Below, piece after piece: positions 54,036 through 63,951 of a stretch of DNA of 64,000 nucleotides. A program made the translations under genes and the position numbers. Below the pieces are notes generated by a model. That model ran no database searches. It saw only the letters and a list, made by a program, of their open reading frames with translations, and was not told where the DNA came from. Origin of the DNA: an uncultured Clostridia bacterium. GTDB lineage: Bacteria > Bacillota > Clostridia > TANB77 > CAG-508. Every line of letters begins with the position of its first letter. Within the stretch, counting starts at the first letter, position 1. The stretch lies in contig CAKPHG010000004.1 of the NCBI GenBank assembly GCA_934157035.1, forward strand, positions 62,001 to 126,000, in the 5' to 3' direction.

Positions 54036-54069
54036 AAAACACAGATAGAATATTTTCTATCTGTGTTTT
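54036..54069. terminator. Bidirectional terminator between orphan and pgi
   Basis: Perfect 15-bp stem AAAACACAGATAGAA with a TATT loop, T-runs on both strands. Confidence 0.9.
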
Positions 54070-54089
54070 TCATATTTAATATTCATTTT

Positions 54090-55403
54090 CTATTTTTCAT
54101 ATCCAGGTTTTCCAAGTAGTTTAAACATATTTTTCTTATACTTTTCAACACCTGGTTGATTAAATGGGTTAACTCCTAAAATATTTCCACTCATTGCACA
54201 AGCAAGTTCAAAGAAATAAATTAAGTGTCCTATTGCCTCTTCGTCTAATTTTTCTATATTTAATAAAATATTTGGTACATCTCCATCTACATGTGCATTT
54301 ATTGTAGCTTCCATTGCTTTTTTGTTTACATAGTCTAGTGATTTTCCAGTTAAATAATTTATCTCATCTAAATTATCTTCATCTAAATTTACTTTTATAT
54401 TTGATTCTTGTTTTTCTACATTTATTACTGTTTCAAATAAGTTTTTTCTTCCCTCTTGTATGTATTGTCCAAGTGAATGTAAATCTGTTGTAAATTCTGC
54501 TCCTGATGGATATATTCCTTTTTTATCTTTTCCTTCACTTTCTCCAAATAATTGCTTCCACCATTCAATTATGTAATGCAACTTTGGTTCATAAGTTACT
54601 AATATTTCTATATTTTTTTCATTTTTATAAAGTATATTTCTTACAACTGCATATTTATAGCAATCATTATATTTTAAATTTGCATCATTGTATTTTTCTC
54701 TTGCGAATCTTGCACCTTCCATTAACTTGTCTATATCTACTCCTGCTGTTGCTATTGGCAAAAGTCCTACTGCTGTTAATACAGAATATCTTCCTCCTAT
54801 ATTGTCTGGAATAACAAATGTTGTATATCCTTCTTTATCTGATAATTTTTTTAATGCTCCTTTTTCTTTGTCTGTTGTTACATATATTCTCTTTCTAGCT
54901 TCTTTTATTCCATATTTATTCTCCATAAATTCACGAAAGAATCTAAATGCTATTGCTGGCTCTGTAGTTGTACCAGATTTTGATATTACATTTACAGATA
55001 AGTCTCTATTTCCTATTAATTCTACTAAATCGTTTAAATATGTTCCACTCATATTATTTCCGACATATAAAATTTGTGGAGTTTTTCTTTGTTCTTTTGC
55101 TAATAAGTTGTAAAATGTATGAGTTAAGCTCTCTATTACTGCTCTTGCACCTAAATATGATCCCCCTATACCTATTACTACTAATATTTCAGAGTCCTTT
55201 TGTATTTTTTTAGATGATTTCTTTATTTTCTCAAACTCTTTTTTATCATAGTTTACTGGTAAATTAATCCAACCTAAAAATTCATCTTCTTTATCTGCTT
55301 TTTCGTGTAGTTCTTTATGAATTTCTTCTACTTTTTCTGCATATTTTAGTATTTGCTTATTGTCTATCTTTGTATTTTCTAATTCTAATTTTATATTACT
55401 CAT
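54090..55403 (-). CDS. pgi: Glucose-6-phosphate isomerase
   Basis: 437 residues, normal for the shorter bacterial PGI. VIGIGGSYLGARAVIE, SKSGTTTEPAIAFR, GGRYSVLTAVGLLPIA, EWWKQLFGESEGK and NPFNQPGVEKYK are the family's sugar-phosphate and catalytic motifs. It interconverts glucose- and fructose-6-phosphate in the cytoplasm. AGGAGG precedes the ATG; the gene is single, ending at the shared terminator. Confidence 0.97.
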   Translation of the reverse strand: MSNIKLELENTKIDNKQILKYAEKVEEIHKELHEKADKEDEFLGWINLPVNYDKKEFEKIKKSSKKIQKDSEILVVIGIGGSYLGARAVIESLTHTFYNLLAKEQRKTPQILYVGNNMSGTYLNDLVELIGNRDLSVNVISKSGTTTEPAIAFRFFREFMENKYGIKEARKRIYVTTDKEKGALKKLSDKEGYTTFVIPDNIGGRYSVLTAVGLLPIATAGVDIDKLMEGARFAREKYNDANLKYNDCYKYAVVRNILYKNEKNIEILVTYEPKLHYIIEWWKQLFGESEGKDKKGIYPSGAEFTTDLHSLGQYIQEGRKNLFETVINVEKQESNIKVNLDEDNLDEINYLTGKSLDYVNKKAMEATINAHVDGDVPNILLNIEKLDEEAIGHLIYFFELACAMSGNILGVNPFNQPGVEKYKKNMFKLLGKPGYEK

Positions 55404-55525
55404 TTTACTCCTCCTTAGTATTCCATAAAATGATTTTATATCAATTAAATATTTTATGCAAGATATTTTTTTACTTTACTTGATTTTTATTTTCTTTTAT
55501 TAGATAATATTTCTAGGTGATTTTA

Positions 55526-56197
55526 ATGACAAGTTTTATTTTAAAAATTATAGGTGTTATAACAATGTTGTTTGATCATGTTGGAGATGCTATTTTAGGA
55601 AGATTTTCTTTTTTTAACTTAATTGGAAGAATTGCTTTTCCTATTTTTGCTTTTCAACTTGCTGTAGGTTACACACATACTAGAGATTTAAAAAAGCATA
55701 TAATTAAGTTATTTATTTTTGCAATAATTTCTCAAATTCCATTTGTGCTTTTTTTATCAACTTTCACTAATGATTTTTATTTAAATATTTTCTTTACATT
55801 TTTACTTGCTACATTTGCCATGTTTTTTTACGATAAATGTAAAAATAAAATATTAGGATTTATAAGTGTTATATTTATAAGTATAATTGCTGAATTAGTA
55901 AAAGTAGATTATGGTGCATTTGGAGTTTTATTAGTATTTTTATTTTATATTTTTAAAGATAAAAAAGTTTACATGAGTATTGCTACATTTATATTATGTT
56001 TTTCTAAGTATATTATAAGTATTATTTCTTTTCCTGCTTTTTATTTTCAATATATTCTATGTGCATTTTTTACCTTCTTAGCTACTATTTTTATACTTTT
56101 CTATAATGGAAAAGAAGGTCCAAAAACTAAATACTTTTTTTACATTTTCTATCCTTTGCACTTATTAATTTTATATTTTTTACATATAGCGTCATAA
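55526..56197 (+). CDS. TraX-family membrane protein
   Basis: 223 residues, about seven to eight membrane helices. KIIGVITMLFDHVG, LIGRIAFPIFAFQLAVGYTHTRDLKKHI and a C-terminal FYIFYPLHLLILY are the hallmarks of TraX (related to integral membrane acyltransferases; in F plasmid it acetylates pilin). No conjugation genes are nearby, and chromosomal copies are common in Clostridia, role unknown. I use the ATG at 55526 after AGGTG. Confidence 0.88.
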   Translation: MTSFILKIIGVITMLFDHVGDAILGRFSFFNLIGRIAFPIFAFQLAVGYTHTRDLKKHIIKLFIFAIISQIPFVLFLSTFTNDFYLNIFFTFLLATFAMFFYDKCKNKILGFISVIFISIIAELVKVDYGAFGVLLVFLFYIFKDKKVYMSIATFILCFSKYIISIISFPAFYFQYILCAFFTFLATIFILFYNGKEGPKTKYFFYIFYPLHLLILYFLHIAS

Positions 56198-56227
56198 AAA
56201 AATCTCTATTTATATAGAGATTTTTTA
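56198..56227. terminator. Bidirectional terminator between TraX-like gene and gpr
   Basis: AAAATCTCTAT and ATAGAGATTTTTT palindrome; it overlaps the last codon of gpr. Confidence 0.85.
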
Positions 56228-57160
56228 TAATGCCATATTTATTCCCTTTGCAACAACTTCAGACATACTTAAAACTAGCTCATCTATTTCTTTTGGCGTT
56301 ACTATAAAATTAAATTCCTTTGGGAGTAAGGCTTCTTTTATTTCATTATAATTATCCTTTTCCTTTAGTTCGTTTAAATAATCATTTGATTTTGCTTCTT
56401 GTTGCAACTTCTCAATAAATATATTTAAAGCATCATTTACAACAACTGCTGTTTCTACAACTGTTGGTATTCCTATTGCTATTACCGGTATTCCTAAAGT
56501 ATTTATAGAAATTTCTTTTCTAGTGTTTCCTACTCCTGCTCCTGGAACTATTCCTGTATTAGAAATTTGTATTGTAGAACTTATTCTCTCCATACTTCTT
56601 GAAGCTAATGCATCTATTACAATCAAAAGTTTTGGCTTTATATGTTCTACTACCCCTTTTACTATTTCTAGAGTTTCTATTCCTGTTGTTCCTAGCACTC
56701 CTGGTGCAATAGCACTCACAGGTCTTGCATTTTCATCTATATATTGTGGTAAATAATTTATAATATGTCTTGTTACTTCCACATTTTTTATTACATTTGG
56801 ACCTAAAGCATCTGGTGTTACTTCTTCATTTCCTAGTCCCACTATTAATATATCATCTTTAAATTGAACTTTTTCACTTAATAATTTTTTTAATTCTTCT
56901 GCTAAAACTTGTGATGACTTTTCTAGTTCTTTATCTGTTAATAAATTTATTTTCTTTATATCTATTGTTATATAATCTCCTTTTGGCTTTCCTATTGCTT
57001 GTTCTCCTTCTTCATTTACAATTTTAACTCTTGTTACTTTTATCTTTTCGCTAATATCTTCTACCTCAGTTTCAACTCCATTTACTTCATTTTCTATGCT
57101 ATTTGCTTTTCTATATAAATCTCTTCTTTCATCTGCCAAATCTGTTCTAAAATTAAACAT
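56225..57160 (-). CDS. gpr: Germination protease (GPR endopeptidase)
   Basis: 311 residues. FNFRTDLADERRDLY is the start of the zymogen, IVGLGNEEVTPDALGPNVIKN contains the conserved core, and GTTGIETLEIVKG and ASRSMERISSTIQISNTGIVPGAGVGN follow, as in GPR of Bacillus and Clostridium. It degrades acid-soluble spore proteins early in germination, so the organism should form spores. Typically sigma-G controlled; a terminator between it and holA supports separate expression. AAGGAG precedes the ATG. Confidence 0.95.
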   Translation of the reverse strand: MFNFRTDLADERRDLYRKANSIENEVNGVETEVEDISEKIKVTRVKIVNEEGEQAIGKPKGDYITIDIKKINLLTDKELEKSSQVLAEELKKLLSEKVQFKDDILIVGLGNEEVTPDALGPNVIKNVEVTRHIINYLPQYIDENARPVSAIAPGVLGTTGIETLEIVKGVVEHIKPKLLIVIDALASRSMERISSTIQISNTGIVPGAGVGNTRKEISINTLGIPVIAIGIPTVVETAVVVNDALNIFIEKLQQEAKSNDYLNELKEKDNYNEIKEALLPKEFNFIVTPKEIDELVLSMSEVVAKGINMAL

Positions 57161-57246
57161 AATAAATTCACTCCTTTTTCTTATTATTTGAAAAAAAAAT
57201 AAATTTATTCGTAATTTTGATAAATAATAATTATACAGCTAATATA

Positions 57247-57282
57247 AAAAAAGTAGAAATATATATTCTACTTTTTTATTTT
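57247..57282 (-). terminator. Terminator after holA
   Basis: AAAAAGTAGAA pairs with TTCTACTTTTT, flanked by A/T runs. Confidence 0.8.
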
Positions 57283-57300
57283 CTTATTAAAAAAATTATT

Positions 57301-58323
57301 TTAAGAGCAATAGCGACACAATATTGATTCTAATCCTATATTTAAGTCTATTAAACCAATTTTATAATTATAATCCAAATTTATTAACTCTTCTATTATG
57401 CTTTTTAACTCTTCTTCCTTAAAATAGTTTGACTGTGTTTTATATTTGGTTACTAAAAACATTTGGTTAGGTTTCAAATTTAAGCATTCTGCAACATTAC
57501 CATTTTCCCTTTGTACTGTCTTAGTTATATATAATTTTTTAAAATGATTATATAAAGTTATTAATATTTTTTGAATTGGTTCTTTTTGATATATTAAATT
57601 GTTTAAAACATCTAAGGCTTTATCTACTCTTTTATTTCCTAGATTATCTGTTAAATCAAAAATAACACTATCTAATTGTTTTATGCATAATAAGTCAATA
57701 TCATTTTTAGTAATTTTTCCATTCGTTCCTGCATATTCAATAAGTTTCCTTATTTCATTTATTAAAACTTGCATATTTGTTCCACAACATTCTATAAAAT
57801 ATTTTATAGTAATGTCATCTATTTGCACTCCATAGGCCTTCGTTATTGCTTTTATTCTCGCCCCTATTTGAACAGGCTTTAATTCACAAAATTCACAAAC
57901 CGCTCCTACACTTTCTATTATTTTATATAATTCGTTTTTTTCCGCTTCTTCCTCTACAAATACTAATACTACAGATTCATTTATAACTTTTATATTTTCT
58001 TTTATGTAGTCAGCAATTTTATTTGCTAATTCTGTATTTACACCTGTCTTTTTTCTTCCTTCTTTTTTAAATAAGCCTGTATTTCTTGCAATAATTAGCT
58101 TTTTTTCATACCCAAATGCTGGTGTTTCTATATCTGATATTATTCCGTTTACATTTGTTTCATCTATTTTAATTTCATTTATTCCTGCTTTTCTTTCCCC
58201 GAAATTATTTTTTATCTTTTTCAAGCATGACTCTAAAAGGAATAATTCTTCCCCATATAAAAGATAAATGCTATTTTGTTTTCCTTCTTTTAAATCTTTT
58301 TCTAAATTTTCAATGGTTAACAT
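57301..58323 (-). CDS. holA: DNA polymerase III delta subunit
   Basis: 340 residues. YLLYGEELFLLESCLKKIK at the N-terminus, CNGTNMQVLINEIRKLIEYAG in the middle and a C-terminal helical collar domain (NLIYQKEPIQKILITLYNHFKKLY) match HolA of Firmicutes. It loads the sliding clamp as part of the clamp loader. Next on the strand is gpr, with no rpsT gene between them as is found in many Clostridia. GGAAA precedes the ATG. Confidence 0.92.
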   Translation of the reverse strand: MLTIENLEKDLKEGKQNSIYLLYGEELFLLESCLKKIKNNFGERKAGINEIKIDETNVNGIISDIETPAFGYEKKLIIARNTGLFKKEGRKKTGVNTELANKIADYIKENIKVINESVVLVFVEEEAEKNELYKIIESVGAVCEFCELKPVQIGARIKAITKAYGVQIDDITIKYFIECCGTNMQVLINEIRKLIEYAGTNGKITKNDIDLLCIKQLDSVIFDLTDNLGNKRVDKALDVLNNLIYQKEPIQKILITLYNHFKKLYITKTVQRENGNVAECLNLKPNQMFLVTKYKTQSNYFKEEELKSIIEELINLDYNYKIGLIDLNIGLESILCRYCS

Positions 58324-58447
58324 TATTTTTCCTTAATTCCTTTCATTTATGTTACCATCTTATCATTTTATAATATGAAATTCAAGTTGTTTTATGGATT
58401 TTATTTTATAGATTCCTTTTAAATAATACTTTATTTTCTTATATATA

Positions 58448-58482
58448 AAAAGAAACATCTAATTTAAGATGTTCCTTTTTAT
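58448..58482 (-). terminator. Terminator after the glycogen debranching gene
   Basis: GAACATCTTAAATTAGATGTTTC palindrome region (about 58450-58476) with T-run on the minus strand, just past the stop. Confidence 0.7.
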
Positions 58483-58483
58483 T

Positions 58484-60490
58484 TTAATTTTCTAAAATTA
58501 TTCTAAATATTTCTGCTATACTCCATGCTTGATTTATGGTTCCTTTTGATTCAAAAGGTTTTACTGAATCATAAAGTTCTGATATTCCCTCTACTGTCTT
58601 TTCCTCATAAAATTCTTTTATAAATGTATTTCTTACACCTTGTACAAATTTATTATATTTTTCTTGTAGTTCCTTTTTTTCTGTTTTATTACTTGCTTCT
58701 ATTATTTTTTTGAATGAATCATAATATATTCCCAAAAGCCATGGCCAAGTAATTCCTTGATGATAGCTCATGTCTCTTCTAAAGCTATCTCCTTCATATA
58801 CTTCTACATAGTTTTCCTCACCTTTAGCTAATGTTTTTAAACCATAATTATTTAACAACTTTTTAGTTACTGTCTCAAACATTTCTTTGGCTATTTCTGT
58901 TTTAGGATTTATTATTGGATAAGTAAGACTTAATGCAAATAATTGATTTGGTCTTATTTTTCCATCTCCTAATACATCATATAAGCACTTTCTTCTTTTA
59001 TTATAGAATTTTTCTATAAATGTTTTTTGGCATAAATCTGCCATTTTTTTGTATTTATTAGCTTTTTGTTTATTTTCAAATTTTATTGTTAATTCTTCCA
59101 TAATTTTTAAAGCATTATACCACATACTATTTATTTCTACTGCTTTGCCATTTCTTGGAGTTACTACATAGTTTCCTATTTTTGCATCCATCCATGTGTT
59201 TTGAGTTTCAGGAGTCCCCGAAGAAATTAATCCATCTTTATCTAAGAAAATATTATTATTATCTATATTTATTCCTTTTTTATAATTTTCTATAATATCT
59301 TGTAACACAGTATAAAAATTATTTTTTATAAAATTTTCATCTCCAGTGTATTTTAAGTATTTTTTTATTTGCTCAAATAATAGAAGCGAACTATCTACAC
59401 TGTTATATAATGGTCTATTGTCATACCCAGAATATCCATTTGGAACCAATCCATATTTAACATCTCTTATCATAGTAAGTAAAACTTCTCTTGCTATTTC
59501 ATATCTTTTAGTTTTTAATAGTATTCCTTCATAAGAAATTAATGTGTCTCTTCCCCAATCCAAAAACCAAGGATATCCTGCTATTATAGTATGTAGTCTA
59601 AATGTAGGTCTATATACAACAAAATTATCTGATGATATAACAAAATCTCTTATAACGTTATTGTCTTGCAATTTTGAATTTTTTTCTAACTCTGAATCAT
59701 ATACTAATTCACTGATTCTTGCTATTTCTTTATTTATAATATCTTTTCCATTTATTTGTTCTATGTTTTCTTCTAATGAAGCTGTAAATGTAATTTCTTT
59801 TACTTCATTAGGTTGTACTTCTATCTCATATCTTCCTGGAATAGAATGGTTTTCTTCAGCATTAAATCCTCTTTTTTCTTCTTCTATATAAAACATATTT
59901 TTAAAACTATCATTATTATGTACAATATATTTTCCTTCTGAAACATTTATATATATAGGATTTTCTGAATTTTTGTCTATTATTAATTTTAACTTTCTAT
60001 TTTTTTCTTCTTGTTTTAAATCAAATTCATGGTTATAGTTTTCTGCATGAAAATCTCTAAAGTTAACTATTGGAGTTAATATCAATTTAGCTTTGTGATT
60101 TTTGTTATATATTTGATAATATACAACAACAGTATTTTTTCCATATTCCATGCAAATATATTTTTTTATAATTATATCTTCAATTTTATATGTATATATT
60201 GGTATATATTCTTTTTCAAAGCTCTCTAGGTATTCATATCCGTTTGAAATATAATTTTTACATATATTTGTATATAAATTGTACTTTTTATTGTCTATTT
60301 CTATACTTTCATCTACCTTAGAAAGAATTAAGTGTCTTCTCGCTGGTGGAGTAAGTGGCGCTATTAATAATCCATGATATCTTCTAGTATTTGCTCCACA
60401 TATTGTACTACTTGCAAATCCTCCTATTCCATTTGTAATAATCCATTCTCTTTTAAGATCTTTCTGTAAGTTTATGTTAGTATACTTCAT
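58484..60490 (-). CDS. Glycogen debranching enzyme (GH133-type)
   Basis: 668 residues. The N-terminal domain has EWIITNGIGGFASS, ANTRRYHGLLIA, and PARRHLILSK; the C-terminal (alpha/alpha)6 domain has WFLDWGRDTLISYEG with the likely catalytic Asp, WMDAK and MSYHQGITWPWLLG. This is the archaeal/bacterial amylo-alpha-1,6-glucosidase type. It removes branch glucosyl units from glycogen. AGGAG precedes the ATG. No other glycogen gene is visible in the window. Confidence 0.92.
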   Translation of the reverse strand: MKYTNINLQKDLKREWIITNGIGGFASSTICGANTRRYHGLLIAPLTPPARRHLILSKVDESIEIDNKKYNLYTNICKNYISNGYEYLESFEKEYIPIYTYKIEDIIIKKYICMEYGKNTVVVYYQIYNKNHKAKLILTPIVNFRDFHAENYNHEFDLKQEEKNRKLKLIIDKNSENPIYINVSEGKYIVHNNDSFKNMFYIEEEKRGFNAEENHSIPGRYEIEVQPNEVKEITFTASLEENIEQINGKDIINKEIARISELVYDSELEKNSKLQDNNVIRDFVISSDNFVVYRPTFRLHTIIAGYPWFLDWGRDTLISYEGILLKTKRYEIAREVLLTMIRDVKYGLVPNGYSGYDNRPLYNSVDSSLLLFEQIKKYLKYTGDENFIKNNFYTVLQDIIENYKKGINIDNNNIFLDKDGLISSGTPETQNTWMDAKIGNYVVTPRNGKAVEINSMWYNALKIMEELTIKFENKQKANKYKKMADLCQKTFIEKFYNKRRKCLYDVLGDGKIRPNQLFALSLTYPIINPKTEIAKEMFETVTKKLLNNYGLKTLAKGEENYVEVYEGDSFRRDMSYHQGITWPWLLGIYYDSFKKIIEASNKTEKKELQEKYNKFVQGVRNTFIKEFYEEKTVEGISELYDSVKPFESKGTINQAWSIAEIFRIILEN

Positions 60491-60540
60491 TTTTTCTCCT
60501 TTGTACTATTAATATTTCATTATTATTTTTTCTTTTGTTT

Positions 60541-62112
60541 CTATATTTCTTTATTATCTTCTTTTTTTATTTTTGTCGTTTTTTTAGCTGATGCTCTTTT
60601 TTCGGCATTTTCTTTTTGCTTCATTTTGGCTTGTTTTCTTTTTAAAGCTTTTTCATCACTTTCTTTTATTGAATTTATTCTGTCTTGATACTTTTCAGCA
60701 AATTTACTTTTTCCTCTTTTTCCTTCTTGATTTTTAGTTGCTTTTTTTACTTCTTTTTTATTCATTGTTGTTTTTAACTTTTTCTTTGTATCTTTTAATC
60801 TAGAATTTAACATTAAATATTTAGTATCATTTTGCATATCTCTAAATTTTAAATCTTCGCATATAAGTTCTATTATTGAAGATGCTATTGCATCTGGATT
60901 ATGACGAATAAATTCTCCATCGATATATGATAGATTTCTTTGTAGCAATTTTACTCCTTGTTCTTTAGCTTTATATATATCCTCTTCTACTAGATCTGCA
61001 CCTTCTCTGTTATATTTTCTTACAAATTCAGGAATAATTTCTCCAGTATCATATATACAATAATCTACAATTCCTTTTCCAGCATGTTCATTTAAGGCCT
61101 TTATATGATCAGACAATGTATAATTATCAGTTTGTCCAGGTTCTGTCATTATATTACTAATGTATATTTTAAAGCCTTTGTTCTCTTTTATTGCTTTTGC
61201 AACACCCTTTACTAATAAGTTTGGAATAACATTTGTATAAAGACTTCCTGGACCTATTATAATTGCATCAGCATTTTGCAATGCTTCTATTACTCCAGGA
61301 GCTGGTGAACAATTTGAAGGATTTATAAAAATACGGTTTATTTTACTTACCTTACTAGATACTATTTCAGGAATTTGCTCTCTGTTTTTTATAACTGTAC
61401 CATCTTCTAATTCTGCACAAATATCTATTGGCTCTAAAGTTACAGGAAGTACCTTTCCTACCATATTTAGTACATTTTTAGATTGCTCTATTGATGCTGT
61501 GAAATCTCCAAATAATTCTTTCATTGCTAATAGATAAATATCACCAAAGCATAATGACTTTAATCTTCCTTGCGTAAATTTATAGTTTAATATTCCATTC
61601 ATAACTGTTTCATTCTCTGATAAAGCTGAAAAACTATTTTTTATATCATCTAATGGCATTGTTTCTAGCAATTTTCTAGAATCTGTTACCTTTTCTCCAT
61701 AATCTGAAACTGTTACTATTGCAGTTATATTACTTGTATAATTTTTTAGTCCTTTAAGAACAGAAGCAAGTCCTGTTCCTCCACCTATTACAACAATATT
61801 TGGTCCCTCATTATACACTTTTTTATTGAATATAAGAGATTTAACTTTTCCTTCTTTTGCTTCTTCTCTGTTATCTGTATCTTGTACTAACAACTCTAAT
61901 GTTCTTCTTTGCATAAAAATATTTCCTATTATCACTAATGAAAATCCTACAACAAAACTAACTATTATTTTAGCTAAATCTTTGAATTCTAGTTGTTTTC
62001 CTGTTAATAACTTTGTCATTCCATAACATGCTAATAATATTCCTATAATAATTATTAACATCCATCTTTTCATTTTTGAACTATTTTTAAACCAACTAAA
62101 AAAACCTTTCAT
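60541..62112 (-). CDS. yvcK: YvcK/CofD-like gluconeogenesis factor with membrane anchor
   Basis: 523 residues, longer than B. subtilis YvcK (about 317). Two N-terminal membrane helices (near 15-35 and 45-65) come first. The CofD-like core starts at VVIGGGTGLASVLKGLK, with DYGEKVTDSRKL, GDIYLLAM, and IGPGSLYTN. The C-terminal 90 residues are rich in Lys and coiled (KKATKNQEGKRGKSK...). YvcK is needed for cell shape on gluconeogenic carbon and binds UDP-sugars; the tail is a clade-specific addition. AGGAGG precedes the ATG. Confidence 0.92.
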   Translation of the reverse strand: MKGFFSWFKNSSKMKRWMLIIIIGILLACYGMTKLLTGKQLEFKDLAKIIVSFVVGFSLVIIGNIFMQRRTLELLVQDTDNREEAKEGKVKSLIFNKKVYNEGPNIVVIGGGTGLASVLKGLKNYTSNITAIVTVSDYGEKVTDSRKLLETMPLDDIKNSFSALSENETVMNGILNYKFTQGRLKSLCFGDIYLLAMKELFGDFTASIEQSKNVLNMVGKVLPVTLEPIDICAELEDGTVIKNREQIPEIVSSKVSKINRIFINPSNCSPAPGVIEALQNADAIIIGPGSLYTNVIPNLLVKGVAKAIKENKGFKIYISNIMTEPGQTDNYTLSDHIKALNEHAGKGIVDYCIYDTGEIIPEFVRKYNREGADLVEEDIYKAKEQGVKLLQRNLSYIDGEFIRHNPDAIASSIIELICEDLKFRDMQNDTKYLMLNSRLKDTKKKLKTTMNKKEVKKATKNQEGKRGKSKFAEKYQDRINSIKESDEKALKRKQAKMKQKENAEKRASAKKTTKIKKEDNKEI

Positions 62113-62125
62113 ATTTCCTCCTAAA

Positions 62126-63044
62126 TTACTCTCCTATTACTTCTACTTCTAGTTCTATTACTTTTCCAAATTTTTCATAGATAACTCTTATTACATATTC
62201 TATTAATTCCAATATATCTTTTGCAGTAGCATTTCCTGTATTTACAATAAAACCAGCATGTTTTAAAGAAACTTGTGCTCCTCCTATTTTATAGCCTTTT
62301 AGCCCTGCTTGGTCTATTAACTGTGCTGTAATAAAATTTGTCCCTCTTTTAAAAGTGCTTCCTGCACTTGGCATATCTATTGGCTGTTTTTCTTTTCTTA
62401 AATTTCTATATTCCTCTATTTTTTTATCAATCTCTTCTTTCTTTCCTCTTTTTAGTTTAAGGGTTGTACCTATAATAATTTCTTTATTTTCTTTAAATCT
62501 ACTATGTCTATATGAAAAATCTATTTTATCTTCTTCTATGCTATTAACAATTCCTTCTTTATCTATGTAAGTAACTGATTCAACTACTTCCTTTATTTCT
62601 TTTCCATAAGCACCTGCATTCATACGAATTGCTCCACCTATTGTTCCAGGAATTCCGTGATGCAAATTCAAATCCTTCAATTTCATTTTTTTGAAGTAAA
62701 ACAGAAAGCGCTCCTAATTTTACTCCACTACCTACATTTACTAAGACATCATCTTTTTCTTTATCTATGTCTATTTTATTAAAATCTAAAGATATAGTTA
62801 TTCCCCTAATTCCATTATCTTTTACTAATACATTGCTTCCATTTCCAATAACAGTTAGGTGTATATTATTTTCTTTGGTATATTTTAATATATTTTTTAA
62901 ATCTTCTAATGTTTTTACCTTTACCCAGACATCTGCTTTTCCACCAACTTTAAATGAAGTATGTTTTGACATATCTTCATTTAATTTAATCTCTGAATTT
63001 GGAATAATTTTAGTCAAATCTTCATATATTTTCTCAATATTCAA
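62126..63044 (-). pseudogene. murB: UDP-N-acetylenolpyruvoylglucosamine reductase, frameshifted
   Basis: MurB makes UDP-MurNAc for the cell wall and is normally essential. The first part (from TTG at 63044, HTSFKVGGKADV, VIGNGSNVLV, to EGFEFAS) and the second part (GIPGTIGGAIRMNAGAYG, then PSAGSTFKRG with the proton-donor Ser, HAGFIVN) together make a full MurB of about 305 residues. A single extra G at 62657 (plus strand), between codons for GFEFAS and GIPGT, puts them in different frames. It may be a sequencing error, or true loss with another copy elsewhere. It precedes yvcK, as in many Clostridia. Confidence 0.9.
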
Positions 63045-63214
63045 ATTTTATCACCTCTGTTTTTAATATATGAAATGCTCTATTCTTTATGTTTTTAATT
63101 TTATCATTTTTATAAATATTTTACAATGATTTTCACAAATTTTACTTTTTTACTTGAAATTTATGTAGAATAATGTATAATATAGGTATTAAGAAATTTA
63201 AAGGAGGAATTTTT

Positions 63215-63577
63215 ATGTTCTGTAAATATTGCGGAAAAGAAACTGAAAATGAAGTTTGCGATGAATGCAAAAACAAAGAAAACAATGAAACAATAGAAGT
63301 TGAAGCTACTAAAGTTGAATCTAACAACTCAACTACTTCAACAGAAAAACCAAAATCTAAAATAGCTGCTGGTTTACTTGGTATCTTTTTAGGTTCTTTA
63401 GGTGTTCATAACTTCTATTTAGGATATACAGGTAAAGCTATAGCTCAATTATTAATTTCTTTATTAAGCTGTGGATTCTTAGCTGTAGTTTCTGAAATTT
63501 GGGGATTAATTGAAGGTATCCAAATTTTAACAGGAAGTATTGACACAGATGCTAAAGGAAATAAATTAGCTGACTAA
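63215..63577 (+). CDS. TM2-domain protein with N-terminal zinc ribbon
   Basis: 120 residues. A zinc ribbon (CKYCGKETENEVCDEC) starts the protein, a polar linker follows, and the TM2 domain (AAGLLGIFLGSLGVHNFYLGYTGKAIAQLLI...WGLIEGIQIL) has two helices. Function unknown; the ribbon recalls those of the proteins at 43227 and 44425. AAGGAGG precedes the ATG at 63215; an upstream in-frame ATG at 63173 lacks a site. Confidence 0.88.
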   Translation: MFCKYCGKETENEVCDECKNKENNETIEVEATKVESNNSTTSTEKPKSKIAAGLLGIFLGSLGVHNFYLGYTGKAIAQLLISLLSCGFLAVVSEIWGLIEGIQILTGSIDTDAKGNKLAD

Positions 63578-63640
63578 TTTTGTTAATTATATAAACAATT
63601 TTATTGTTTTTTTATAATTTTATTTTATTTGAATTACAAG

Positions 63641-63673
63641 AAAAAAGAATTGATTAAAAATCAATTCTTTTTT
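63641..63673 (+). terminator. Terminator after the TM2 gene
   Basis: AAAAAAGAATTGATT and its complement, AAA loop, T-run. Confidence 0.9.
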
Positions 63674-63771
63674 CTTTATCTTTTTAGTGTATAATTTTAA
63701 TTTAGTTCATTATTTTATAATAATAACCTACCTTACTTTTATCTTTATGTTTATTTTTTTCTTTAAAATAC

Positions 63772-63951
63772 CTATAAATCTTTGTATTCAAAGTATTTCG
63801 TAACTTTATTTCCATCTTTATCTTCTGTAGTAATACTTTTTCCTTTTAGCCTATATGGATACATTCCATTGACTGTTACTAGAACTAAAAGTAATATGAC
63901 CCAAAATGGATCAACATCTAGTAAGTATAAAAAATATTTTATACTTTCCAT
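63772..63951 (-). CDS. Small single-pass membrane protein, 59 residues
   Basis: Not recognised. The frame from the ATG at 63951 has AGGAG ten bases upstream. One helix (FWVILLLVLVTVNGMYPY, near 16-33) is followed by a short charged tail with GKSITTEDKDGNKVTKYFEY. The gene converges on the TM2 gene. Good codon pattern and ribosome site make it likely real. Confidence 0.6.
   Translation of the reverse strand: MESIKYFLYLLDVDPFWVILLLVLVTVNGMYPYRLKGKSITTEDKDGNKVTKYFEYKDL

Noticed and set aside
62640..62670. Programmed frameshift in murB
   Set aside because: The site is not a slippery sequence or homopolymer, so a real insertion or an error is more likely.
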